Source of the DNA: Micromonosporaceae bacterium | Lineage (GTDB): Bacteria > Actinomycetota > Actinomycetes > Mycobacteriales > Micromonosporaceae | Direction of reading: 5' to 3' | Length of the DNA stretch: 57,038 bases | Assembly: GCA_003543035.1 (NCBI GenBank) | Contig: DPJL01000110.1 | Coordinates: 1 to 57,038, forward strand | Shown here: positions 1-8,300 of the stretch, one piece after another | Numbering within the stretch: the stretch's first letter is position 1 | Layout of the letters: every line of letters starts with the position of its first letter | Program-made: the position numbers and the translations under genes | Notes under the pieces: generated by a model | Told to the model about the DNA's origin: nothing | The model's input: the letters and a program-made list of their open reading frames with translations, nothing else | Database searches by the model: none

Positions 1-272
1 AGGACGCGCAGCGAGCCAATGAATTGCTTGCAACGTTGGTGAAACGAGCCCACCGCAACGGAAAGCTGCGCTCTGATGTCACCACGAGCGACGTTGGCCT
101 TCTCCTCGAAGGATGCGCCGCGATCCGCATCCCCGACCCCACTCGCACCAGCGAGCTGCGTCAGCGTTACCTGATGCTGTGCCTCACCGGTTTGTCAGGC
201 GCCGGCAAGCCGCCTTTACCCGGCCCGCCGCCCACCCCGGAAGAGCTGAACTGGCGGTGGCGGCAGCGCTAG
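1..272 (+). CDS. TetR-family regulator, C-terminal part (5' end outside window)
   Basis: The frame is open from the window edge to the TAG at 270-272. About 89 C-terminal residues are visible. The segment GLLLEGCAAIRIPDP, the RQRY motif and the end PGPPPTPEELNWRWRQR match the ligand-binding C-terminus of a common actinobacterial TetR family (SbtR-like C-terminal domain). The DNA-binding helix-turn-helix lies upstream of the window, so target and ligand cannot be judged. Its 3' end overlaps the converging cbiO gene by 4 nt. The family call rests on the C-terminal signature only. Confidence 0.7.
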   Translation, partial: DAQRANELLATLVKRAHRNGKLRSDVTTSDVGLLLEGCAAIRIPDPTRTSELRQRYLMLCLTGLSGAGKPPLPGPPPTPEELNWRWRQR

Positions 273-1024
273 ACCGGGACCACGAACCCGTAGGGCAGCT
301 CGAGGCGGTGCAGGGCAAGGAGTTCGCTGTCGGCGAGGATCTCGCGAGTCGGGCCGTCGGCCACGATCCTCCCCTCATCGAGGACGACCGAACGCTCGCA
401 GAGCTGAAGTGCATAGGGAAGATCGTGGGTCACCATCAGCATCGTCACCGGCAGACTCAACAGGATCTCGGCAAGCTCGCGCCTGGCCTGAGGGTCCAGA
501 TTGGACGACGGCTCATCCAGCACGAGCAGCTCTGGGTTCATCGCCAAGACAGTGGCGACAGCGACCCGGCGCCGTTGCCCGAGCGAAAGATGGTGTGGCG
601 CACGGCTTTTCACGTCGCTCATGCCGACCCAAGCCAGTGCGTCGTCCACACGAGCGGTCAGCTCGGCGCCACGCAGGCCAAGGTTGGCTGGGCCGAAGGC
701 AACATCTTCGGCGACCGTGGGCAGGAACAGCTGATCATCCGGGTCTTGAAAAACGATGCCGACGCGGCGTCGGATCTCGGCCAGGCCCGCCCGGTCGCGA
801 GGGTCAATCTCCTTACCCCCCACCGCTACCGCACCACTCGCCCCTGGCATGTTCGGCGCGGGCATGATCCCGTTGAGGTGCAGGACCAAAGTGGTCTTGC
901 CCGCTCCATTCGGCCCGAGCAGAGCCACCCGCTCCCCTGCGGCGACCGTCAGATCGACTCCGTGCAGGGCCTGGTGACCGTCGGGATAGGAATAGTGCAG
1001 TGCACTGACTTCGAGCGAATTCAC
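269..1024 (-). CDS. cbiO: ECF metal transporter ATPase CbiO
   Basis: ATP-binding subunit (251 aa) of an energy-coupling-factor cobalt/nickel importer. Walker A is LLGPNGAGKTT (residues about 33-43), the Q-loop is FQDPDDQLF, the signature is HLSLGQRRRVA, Walker B is LLVLDEPSSNLDP, and the switch His follows in VTHDL. FQDPDDQLF is typical of ECF ATPases. I chose the GTG at 1024 because its GTGA overlaps the stop codon of cbiQ, the usual coupling in this operon; longer in-frame readings upstream are simply cbiQ in another frame. Works with CbiQ and CbiMN at the inner face of the membrane. Operator evidence upstream of cbiM suggests nickel as substrate; the ATPase itself does not discriminate. 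Confidence 0.93.
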   Translation of the reverse strand: MNSLEVSALHYSYPDGHQALHGVDLTVAAGERVALLGPNGAGKTTLVLHLNGIMPAPNMPGASGAVAVGGKEIDPRDRAGLAEIRRRVGIVFQDPDDQLFLPTVAEDVAFGPANLGLRGAELTARVDDALAWVGMSDVKSRAPHHLSLGQRRRVAVATVLAMNPELLVLDEPSSNLDPQARRELAEILLSLPVTMLMVTHDLPYALQLCERSVVLDEGRIVADGPTREILADSELLALHRLELPYGFVVPV

Positions 1025-1788
1025 CGGTACCCCCAGAAAATGAGAATCACGACGGCCGTGACCGGGACGACAGCGGCGACCACCCACTGTCTTGCGGAGG
1101 CAATGGTTTCGGCGTGAAGTGCCGTCGGCAGCCTGCCGGTGTAGCCGCGTGAGCGCATCGCCAGGTAGACCCGCTCGCCACGCTCGAAAGCGCGCAGGAA
1201 CAGCGTGCCCAAACCGGTGGCGAACCCCTTGAGCTGCCACAGAAAACGGGGATCGTCCAAGCGCGATATCCGGGCAATCCGCATCCGTCTGGCCTCGTCG
1301 GCGAGGACCTCCAGATAGCGCAGCATGAAAAGGGCTATCTGGGTGATCGCCTGCGGGGTCCGGAGCCGGTCAAGGCCAACCAATAGGTCGCGAGCGGAGG
1401 TGGTCGCCGTGAGCAGGAGCGCTATCAGGACTCCGAGGGTGCCCTTGATGAGGATGTTCCAGCCGCCCCAAAGGCCGTCCACGGCAAGGGAAAGGCCAAG
1501 CAAGTCGACCTTGGGGCCCGTCGCGAAGAACGGTAGTAGGAGTGCCGTTGCCACGAACGGAAGCTCGATCAGGCTGCGCTTGGCCAACCAGAGCGCGGGC
1601 ACCCGGGCGACGATTGTCAGGGCCAGGACCAGGAGGGCATACGCTCCGAAAGCGACGACGCGCTCGCGTGGCGTGGCGACCACCACGATCGTGAATGCCA
1701 ACGCGGCAACAATCTTCGTCTCGGGTGCGAGGTGGTGCACCAGCGAATGCTGGTGCACATACATCGCGTGCGCATGCCCTGCGCCCAT
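1021..1788 (-). CDS. cbiQ: ECF metal transporter transmembrane subunit CbiQ
   Basis: Transmembrane coupling subunit (T component), 255 aa. It opens with MGAGHAHAMYVHQHS, has several hydrophobic helices, and carries the C-terminal cytosolic ARISRL... and AMRSRGY segments; the latter is the conserved Ala-Arg-Gly-type coupling motif that docks on the CbiO ATPase. The ATG at 1788 overlaps the stop of cbiM by one base (TAATG), so the earlier in-frame Met is rejected. Middle gene of the cbiM-cbiQ-cbiO operon. The N-terminal His-rich stretch could bind metal, but that is inference. Confidence 0.92.
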   Translation of the reverse strand: MGAGHAHAMYVHQHSLVHHLAPETKIVAALAFTIVVVATPRERVVAFGAYALLVLALTIVARVPALWLAKRSLIELPFVATALLLPFFATGPKVDLLGLSLAVDGLWGGWNILIKGTLGVLIALLLTATTSARDLLVGLDRLRTPQAITQIALFMLRYLEVLADEARRMRIARISRLDDPRFLWQLKGFATGLGTLFLRAFERGERVYLAMRSRGYTGRLPTALHAETIASARQWVVAAVVPVTAVVILIFWGYR

Positions 1789-2795
1789 TAGACTTTCGCC
1801 TTCCTTCTTCTTATCGCCCGGAAGATTGCCAACCCGATGGCGAATGTCACCAGGACACCTATAGCCCCGGCGATTCCGGTCGTGCCGTCGATGCCCTTGA
1901 GGCCATAGTCGGCGAGCAGCCCCCCGGCGAATTCGTGCTCCCCCGCCTGCTGCGCGATACACGTGCCGCCGGTGATCTCACCTGCTTCATTGGTGGTGCA
2001 GCCGCGCAATGTGGTGGCATCCAGCCCATCCGGCGCGCTCGAGGCGAGATAGCTCACGCCGCCGGCAAGCACCAGCGCGGTAACGATGCCGGCCACGATC
2101 AATGGCTTGGCGCTCTTCTGCCCCTCGGTTTCGATCGACAAGCGCTCGCCGCGCAAGGCGTATATCAGGTCGGGCCGGACCCTCGCCACGGCCACCACGG
2201 CAAGCGCCGCAATCGCACCCTCGCCCAGGCCGATCAGCGCGTGCACGCCGGCCATCACGGCCGAGATCTCGCCAAAGCCGATGGTCAGGGCAACCTCGCC
2301 GCCGAGGGCATATTGCAGCACGAAGCCCTGCGAAGCGAGCACGACGCTCACCACCGAGGCGACGAAGACCGCCGCGCCGACCCCGAAAGCGCTGCGCGGC
2401 AACAGCTTCATCAAGCCGACCACCACCAGGTAGCCGACCGCCGTCCCCAGCAGTGCCATGTTCGTGATGTTAAGACCGAGGGCTGACAGTCCCCCGTCGG
2501 CGAAGACAAGTGCCTGCACAAGTAGGACAACAGCCACGCAGAGCGCGCCAACCCATGGGCCGACGAGGGTCGCCGCGAGCGCTCCGCCCAACAGGTGGCC
2601 GCTGACTCCTGGCAGTACCGGGAAGTTGAGCATCTGGACCGCGAAGATAAACGCCGCAACCAGGCCGGCCATCGGCGCCAGCCGATCCGAAAGATCCTGC
2701 CGCGAACGGTTCAGGCAAACCGCCAGAACGATCACCGCGATGGCAGCGTAAGCAAGGGAGACGGGCCCGTTGATGATCCCGTTACTGATATGCAT
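1788..2795 (-). CDS. cbiM: ECF metal transporter substrate-binding protein, CbiM-CbiN fusion
   Basis: Substrate-specific S component, 335 aa. The chosen start gives MHISNGIINGP: in CbiM/NikM the amino-terminal Met-His supplies metal ligands, so the ATG at 2795 is preferred over the ATG at 2831, which lies inside the operator. The CbiM domain with six or more membrane helices occupies about residues 1-215. After a linker, a helix, an outer segment containing APDGLDATTL and a last helix resemble the small subunit CbiN/NikN (PDGLE motif), so the two subunits are fused. The outer segment has two Cys that could form a disulfide. First gene of the transporter operon, under the inverted repeat at 2822-2846. 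Confidence 0.9.
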   Translation of the reverse strand: MHISNGIINGPVSLAYAAIAVIVLAVCLNRSRQDLSDRLAPMAGLVAAFIFAVQMLNFPVLPGVSGHLLGGALAATLVGPWVGALCVAVVLLVQALVFADGGLSALGLNITNMALLGTAVGYLVVVGLMKLLPRSAFGVGAAVFVASVVSVVLASQGFVLQYALGGEVALTIGFGEISAVMAGVHALIGLGEGAIAALAVVAVARVRPDLIYALRGERLSIETEGQKSAKPLIVAGIVTALVLAGGVSYLASSAPDGLDATTLRGCTTNEAGEITGGTCIAQQAGEHEFAGGLLADYGLKGIDGTTGIAGAIGVLVTFAIGLAIFRAIRRRKAKV

Positions 2796-2813
2796 GGCGA
2801 GGTCCACCTCGCC
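2796..2813 (-). promoter_or_regulatory. Perfect hairpin abutting the cbiM start codon
   Basis: On the minus strand GGCGAGGT-GG-ACCTCGCC runs directly into the ATG of cbiM. As RNA it would fold into a 7-8 bp GC-rich stem with a tiny loop. The only Shine-Dalgarno-like sequence, GAGG, sits inside the 5' arm. The stem could therefore limit translation of the transporter operon. This is a structural observation; regulation is inference. Confidence 0.4.
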
Positions 2814-2821
2814 ATCATGGT

Positions 2822-2846
2822 CTTGTTGCATATAAGTTGCAACAAG
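2822..2846. promoter_or_regulatory. Nur-like operator between cbiM and the peroxiredoxin gene
   Basis: CTTGTTGCA, 7 nt, TGCAACAAG is a perfect 9-bp inverted repeat. Its core reads TTGCAT-N5-TTGCAA, matching the Nur box described in Streptomyces coelicolor (tTGCaa-N5-ttGCAA), bound by the Fur-family nickel regulator Nur. The spacer holds -10-like sequences for both directions: TATAAG at 2831-2836 on the plus strand and TATATG on the minus strand. Binding would be expected to block both promoters. Confidence 0.65.
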
Positions 2847-2866
2847 CTTTGGGTAAGGTCGGCGGT

Positions 2867-3331
2867 ATGAGGCTCGAACCGGGCACCAAGGCCCCCACCT
2901 GGCAGCTCCCCACCGCCGACGCCAAGTTGCTCAGCCTGGCCGATCTAAAGGGCAAAAAGGTAATCCTCTACGCCTATCCAGCGGCCATGACCCCAGGCTG
3001 CACCACTGAGGCCTGTGACTTCCGTGACTCCATCGCTTCGCTGACTGCCCACGGGTACGCCGTCGTAGGGATCTCTCCCGACAGCCCAGAGAAGCTGGCC
3101 AAGTTCGTCGAGCGGGATGCGATCACATTTCCGCTGGTGAGCGACGCGGACAAGAGCGTGCTCAACGCTTACGGTGCCTTTGGCGAGAAGAAGAACTATG
3201 GCAAGACCTTTATGGGTGTCATCCGATCGACCTTCGTCATCGATGAGAAGGGCAACATCGAGCACGCCTTCTACAACGTCAAGGCGACCGGCCACGTCGC
3301 CAAACTCCGCCGGGATCTCGGCATCGACTAG
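2867..3331 (+). CDS. bcp: Peroxiredoxin, BCP/PrxQ type
   Basis: Thiol peroxidase of 154 aa that reduces hydrogen peroxide and organic hydroperoxides. The active-site block AAMTPGCTTEACDFRD holds the peroxidatic Cys and, five residues on, the resolving Cys of the PrxQ/BCP class. The order is a thioredoxin fold with FPLVSDAD and the C-terminal KATGHVAKL typical of BCP. The ATG at 2867 (MRLEPGTKAP) is preferred to an in-frame ATG at 2837 inside the inverted repeat. It stands alone on the plus strand, divergent from the metal transporter, and may share its metal-responsive operator, which would link peroxide defence with nickel status. Confidence 0.93.
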   Translation: MRLEPGTKAPTWQLPTADAKLLSLADLKGKKVILYAYPAAMTPGCTTEACDFRDSIASLTAHGYAVVGISPDSPEKLAKFVERDAITFPLVSDADKSVLNAYGAFGEKKNYGKTFMGVIRSTFVIDEKGNIEHAFYNVKATGHVAKLRRDLGID

Positions 3332-3395
3332 CAGGATCACACAGGGTAGGGCAGCTACCGCTGCGCCCCTCACACCCTTTACACTTCACGTCGTT

Positions 3396-3476
3396 GCGGG
3401 AGTGGCGGAATGGCAGACGCGCCAGCCTTAGGAGCTGGTGCCTTCGGGCGTGGGGGTTCAAGTCCCCCCTCCCGCA
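3396..3476 (+). tRNA. tRNA-Leu (anticodon UAG)
   Basis: Acceptor stem GCGGGAG pairs with CTCCCGC at 3469-3475, followed by discriminator A. The anticodon stem-loop is CCAGC-CTTAGGA-GCTGG with anticodon TAG, reading CUA. A long variable arm (GGTGCCTTCGGGCGT) marks a class II tRNA, and the T arm GGGGGTTCAAGTCCCCC is complete. CCA is not encoded, as is usual in actinobacteria. TACACT at 3380-3385 is a plausible -10 box just upstream. Confidence 0.95.
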
Positions 3477-3550
3477 CAAGTACCCCACTTCGCCCTGGCC
3501 GGCTTCCCCGCCAATCGGCACGCAGGCGGCGTGAATGGGGAGGACGCGAG

Positions 3551-5326
3551 TTGAGGCGCCACGTTCTGACAGATGCGCAGTTTCGAAGCCTCGCGCGGGG
3601 GCACGGGACCCCCCAGGCACTCGCCAACCTGACCAATGGACAGCTTACGAAGCGACGACTGCTCGTCTATCAGGCTGCTCGCAAGGCTGAGGCGATTGGC
3701 GGAGGTGTCGCCCGCCTCGCCGCCGAAGCGATGACACTGATGATGAAGGCTGAATCGCAGGCGCCTGAGGCAGTGCGAGAGGTGCTAAGTCACCCCCATG
3801 TCGATGTCTGGGCCAGCCGGTACATAAGAGTGGAGGGCGCAAGTGACGCCCCCGTCTCCGAAAAGGAGACCTGTTACCTCGCCACCCTGGCGGCAACCGC
3901 TGGGGTGCGTGCCGGGCTGTCCTTCGCTATCGCTTTGCCGGCCACCGACGGCGCCACGGCATTGCCAGGGCTGGGTGGCATAACCGGGCTGGGCCGGGGC
4001 CCCTTGCTCATCCAAAGCAACGGCAGCTCACTGGAGCTGAGCACGTCCTCTGAACGGATCTGCGTATCGGCTCCGTACAACGAGGAGACCAGACATTGGA
4101 AGCCCTACCGCCGGTTACAGTTTGCCGAGCCCGGGGGCTCATTGACGATCGCGATCGAAGATCTCGACCAGAATCGCGACTGCTACCCGTGGCAGGCTTC
4201 GCTGCGGCTGACCTCAACGCAAACCCAACAGCTGGAACAGGTCTGCCAACAGGCGTGGCGTTTGCTCGTCAATGACCACCGCGCCTACGCGGAGGGCATT
4301 CGGGCGGTGTTCCGGGCTTTGGTCCCACTTCACTCACCACACAATGGCGGGCATGTCAGTGCCACATCCCGGCACTCGTTCGGCGCGATCGGGCTGGTAC
4401 CGCCAGCGGATCCAGCAATCCTAGCCATGCTCCTGATCCACGAGAGTCAGCACATGAAGCTGGGTGCGCTCATGGATCTCGTGGATCTTCACGAACCCGG
4501 TGGCACGGCCCGCCATCATGCGCCCTGGCGTGACGACCCACGTCCAATAGGGGCGTTGCTGCAAGGCACGTACGCGCATCTGGCGGTGACAGACTTCTGG
4601 CGGGTGCATCGTCGGGCCGGTCATACCGACTCACACCGCCCTGACTTCGAGTTCTCGTACTGGCGAATCCTTACCGCCGCGGCGATACGGACTCTGGTGG
4701 GGTCCGGTGAGCTGACCGAACGCGGGCATGCCTTCGTCGGCGAGATAGCCTGCTCGCTGGGCGAGTGGTCCGCAGAACCGGTTCCATCCGATGTGGACTC
4801 TGCGGCTCGGCACTGCGCAATGTTGCGCGCCAGCGGATGGCGTCTGGCGAATTGGATAGCTGATCCCGCGTTGGTGAAGACATTGATACAAGCCTGGCAG
4901 GCTCGACAGCCCTGCCCACCGGTCGCGCAGCCGCACCTCGCGAATAGGCCGGGCCGCAACGGCACTCGGCTTGCCGAACTGGTGCGGGTCAGGTGGACCG
5001 GCATTGAGCCAGACCTCTCGAGAACCATTGCCGACCGGGCCATGCTGCGCGGCGACCATGTCAGCGCAGCCGGCCACTACGCTCGATTGATCCGGCTTGG
5101 CGAGGATCACCCGGCCGGGCATGCCCTGGACAACTGGGCCGGTCTCGCCGCATCGCTACACGCACTCGGCCGTCCGGGCGCGATTGCCTTGGCGGAGCGG
5201 CCCGAGCTGGTTCGAGCGGTCCACTTTGGACTTCGCACGGCACCGGGTGGCCCACCGGAGCCGGACGCGATCGCCCGCTGGCTGGAACCGGCGATCGCTG
5301 ACACCCGCGTTGCCACCACGGATTAG
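3551..5326 (+). CDS. HExxH-motif peptide-modification protein of the Fxs system
   Basis: 591 aa from the TTG at 3551, which has GGAGG 7 nt upstream and gives the family-like start MRRHVLTDAQFRSLARG. The longer open frame to 3410 runs through the tRNA and is not used. LLIHESQHMKLGAL gives His297-Glu298-x-x-His301, the hallmark of the HEXXH family encoded next to fxsB genes. Related proteins have been described as alpha-ketoglutarate-dependent peptide beta-hydroxylases; that role here is by family only. A C-terminal helical part (about 480-590) has the look of repeat-like or peptide-recognition structure. It converges on fxsT with a 4-nt overlap. Likely modifies FxsA after or alongside FxsB. 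Confidence 0.8.
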   Translation: MRRHVLTDAQFRSLARGHGTPQALANLTNGQLTKRRLLVYQAARKAEAIGGGVARLAAEAMTLMMKAESQAPEAVREVLSHPHVDVWASRYIRVEGASDAPVSEKETCYLATLAATAGVRAGLSFAIALPATDGATALPGLGGITGLGRGPLLIQSNGSSLELSTSSERICVSAPYNEETRHWKPYRRLQFAEPGGSLTIAIEDLDQNRDCYPWQASLRLTSTQTQQLEQVCQQAWRLLVNDHRAYAEGIRAVFRALVPLHSPHNGGHVSATSRHSFGAIGLVPPADPAILAMLLIHESQHMKLGALMDLVDLHEPGGTARHHAPWRDDPRPIGALLQGTYAHLAVTDFWRVHRRAGHTDSHRPDFEFSYWRILTAAAIRTLVGSGELTERGHAFVGEIACSLGEWSAEPVPSDVDSAARHCAMLRASGWRLANWIADPALVKTLIQAWQARQPCPPVAQPHLANRPGRNGTRLAELVRVRWTGIEPDLSRTIADRAMLRGDHVSAAGHYARLIRLGEDHPAGHALDNWAGLAASLHALGRPGAIALAERPELVRAVHFGLRTAPGGPPEPDAIARWLEPAIADTRVATTD

Positions 5327-8300
5327 ACCGGCTGCTGCTCGATGTCGATGTCGATGCGCTGTCCCTGCTCCCCTGCAAGCGTGTACGGATGGTTGTCGCC
5401 AAGCTGCTGCCTTGCCCGCAGCGTCGCCGCGTCGGACCGTGATCTCTGCTCACCGCCGGAGGACACCGCGGCGCGGCTGATCGCGAGGTTGATCGCGGCA
5501 GCCAAGACAGCGGGATGGGGGTCCTTCAACACCTCGACCAGCCGGGCATGTACCTCTTCATCTCGCTCGCGTGCGAGGGCAAACGATTGCGTTGCGTAAA
5601 GCGCGTTGGCGAGGTTCATCTGGCCCAACAAACTGTTTGGGTGGCGTGGCCCGAGCGCTGCTTGAAGCGCGGCAGCGGTCTCTTCGGCCAGCTGCAGTGA
5701 GCCGGCAAGGTCTCCCGTCGCGCGACGGTAGATGCTCAAATTGTTCGCTACGATAAGGGCCGATGGATGATGCGGATGCCTCTTGCGGTGGAAGTCGTGC
5801 ATCTCCTGGGTGCGCTGGCGTGCCGCGTCGGGCTCGCCGAGCGCCCAAAGCACAGCGGCGAACTCAAGTCGGCATGCCATGGTCGCGGCAGCATCGTTTC
5901 CGAGCAATCTAGCCAGGTGATGGAGTGCACCCAGGGTCACGGAGTGAGACTTCTCGATCTCGCCCAGTCGGCGAAGGGTGACCGCGTAATTCTTTGCCGC
6001 CCGCCAGCAATCCGCATGGTCATCACCCAAGGCTTCCAGGTATCGCTCGACCACCTCTTCCAGAGTTGTCCGGGAACCCCGAAGGTCGCCGATCTCGCGC
6101 AGATCCCTGCCATAGTTGCTGACCGCGAGCAAAGACGAAGGATGGTCGGCTCCCCAGTGCCGCCGGGCCGCGCGATGATTTTCCCGATCCAGCTGTGTCG
6201 CGGCGGCGTAGTCACCGTTCAGCCTGAGTGACACCGCAAGATTGTTGATCGCCATGATGGTACGGGGATGGCTGTCGCCGAGTTGGCGCTTCAGCCCTGC
6301 GACTCCCCGCTCATCGAAGCGTCGTGCCGAACCGTATTCGCCTCGTTCACGCAGGTCGGCCGCGAGGCCGCCTGATGCCATCAGGGTATAGGGATGGTCC
6401 TCGGCAAGGGTGGCGACCATCCGCTCATGTACATCAGCGTCGATCTCGTAGGACTGATCGATCATCCCCTGCGCTCGCAACGCGTTTGCGAGCTGGAACC
6501 GCAACATGAGGGTATGCCGATCGTCCGGGTCCGGGAACAGCCTCTTCCAGAGGAAGAGAGTCTTCTCCGCCAGCTCCTGGCTGGCTCTGGAGTCGCTCCG
6601 CCTACGCAGATAGCGCACCATATCCGTGACAAGCTCGCGGACCTCCGCAAGCTCCGACTCCAGTGCACCTGTGTGCTCCAGATGCTTGCGAAGCTCCTCG
6701 TAGACGGGCCAGTTGTCTCGGTCGTCCGGATCCCGCCGGTCGACCGCTGCCAGCACGGTCTGGATTTCCGAACGGCGCTGGGCGCGCTCCGCTTCCGGAA
6801 GCCCGGCTCGGATGATTTCCTGAGTCAGGCGGTGCACTACAACGCCGCCGCTGCCGGCATCGATTCGGGCCAAGGCGTAGCGGCCAATGTCGCTGATGAG
6901 CGTCGCGTGCAGCAGCCGGTCGCGCATGGCGATGTTTTCTTGAGCCAGCAACTCGGCCATACGCTGGTTGAAGACGATCCGGGAGGGGATGGCCTCGGGC
7001 GCCAGGAAGGCGAAAAGCTCGAGCAGACGGGCCGCCGCCGGATTCTGCTCGCGGAGACGGCTGAGCGACACCTGAACTGTTGCTGTCATGGTCCTATCCG
7101 CTGGTGCTCCCTGTGCCAGCAGCTCCGCGGGCACGTTTTCCAGTTCCTGCACGTAATCGGGTGCCGGCATCCCGGTGACGGCAAGCCAGGCACTTGCCTG
7201 TTCGATGGCGAGCGGCAGATCACCAAGCTTCTCCGCAAGCTGTCTGGCATCATTCGCGCTGACTCCCGGTGCCCGTAAGCCGAACAGGGCCACACTCTCC
7301 GCACGTTTGAACACATCAATGTCCAATGTGTCCATCTCACGGTTCCAGGCGGGGTTGCGGCTGGTGATGATCACATGCCCCGGACCGTTGGGAAGGAGCT
7401 CGCGAATCAGGTCTGGATCATCCGCGTTATCCACCACAATCAGCCACCTGCGGGATGGCACCCCGGTACGCAATGCCTCCCTGGCCGCGCTCACCTGACC
7501 GTCGATGCTTCCTCCGGTACCGACATTGAGCTCGGTAGCCATATCCGCCAATGCGGTGCGGAGCTGGTCAGGGTGACCGGCCGAGATCCACCAGACGATG
7601 TCGTATGCGGCGGCGAAGCGATACAGGTACTCCAGGGCAATTTGGGTCTTGCCCACTCCGTTGATCCCCACCAACGCAATCCGGCTGCCGCTCGGGTTCG
7701 CAAGCAGCGTGTCCCGGAGCTCTTCCAAAACCGAATGCCTGCCCGCGAATCGGGTGTTGCGCACCAGCTGGACGTTCCAATGTGGAGCAAGTGTGGTGGG
7801 ATGCCGGACTGTGATCTCATCGTCATTGCCCGACCCCAATGGCTGGTCGGATTGGATACGCAGGGCGCGAAACAGAGTCTCCAGCGCGCGCTCACCACGG
7901 ACGGCGGTGAAGTCCACCAGGCTGGCCCGGTCAAGTGTGGCGGGCAGAGCTGTGTCGTCGATCCGGACCGGGACCAATAGGTCAGTGGCTGACGAGCCCT
8001 GAAACTGATCGCACTGTCGCCATAGCTCCCCGGCCTGAGGGAACTTTATGTAGTCACGTGAAACCAACGCCACCACCTTGTCGACCTTCGTCAGGTCAGG
8101 CAGTTGAGCTTCAACGGGGTGCAGCACGCCTCGATGGCCAACCCGGTAAAGCTGCTCGCGCAGCCACTCGGCGTAGATGCGGTCAAGCGGCGCATAGTTG
8201 AGCAGGACAGTAGCCGGATCGACAGTGTCCGGCCGTTCAAAGCGCAGCAACGTGCGCTGGCGGACGTGATCTGGCAGTTCAGGCGACTTGACTTCGCGGC

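Noticed and set aside
113..1117. 334-residue open frame on the plus strand
   Set aside because: It is the opposite-strand shadow of cbiO and cbiQ, without any family motif.
1021..2795. Cobalt transport for cobalamin synthesis
   Set aside because: No cobalamin genes are near and the upstream operator fits the nickel regulator Nur; cobalt cannot be fully ruled out.
3410..3550. 47-codon N-terminal extension of the HExxH protein
   Set aside because: It is read through the tRNA-Leu gene, and the TTG at 3551 has a good ribosome-binding site and family-like start.
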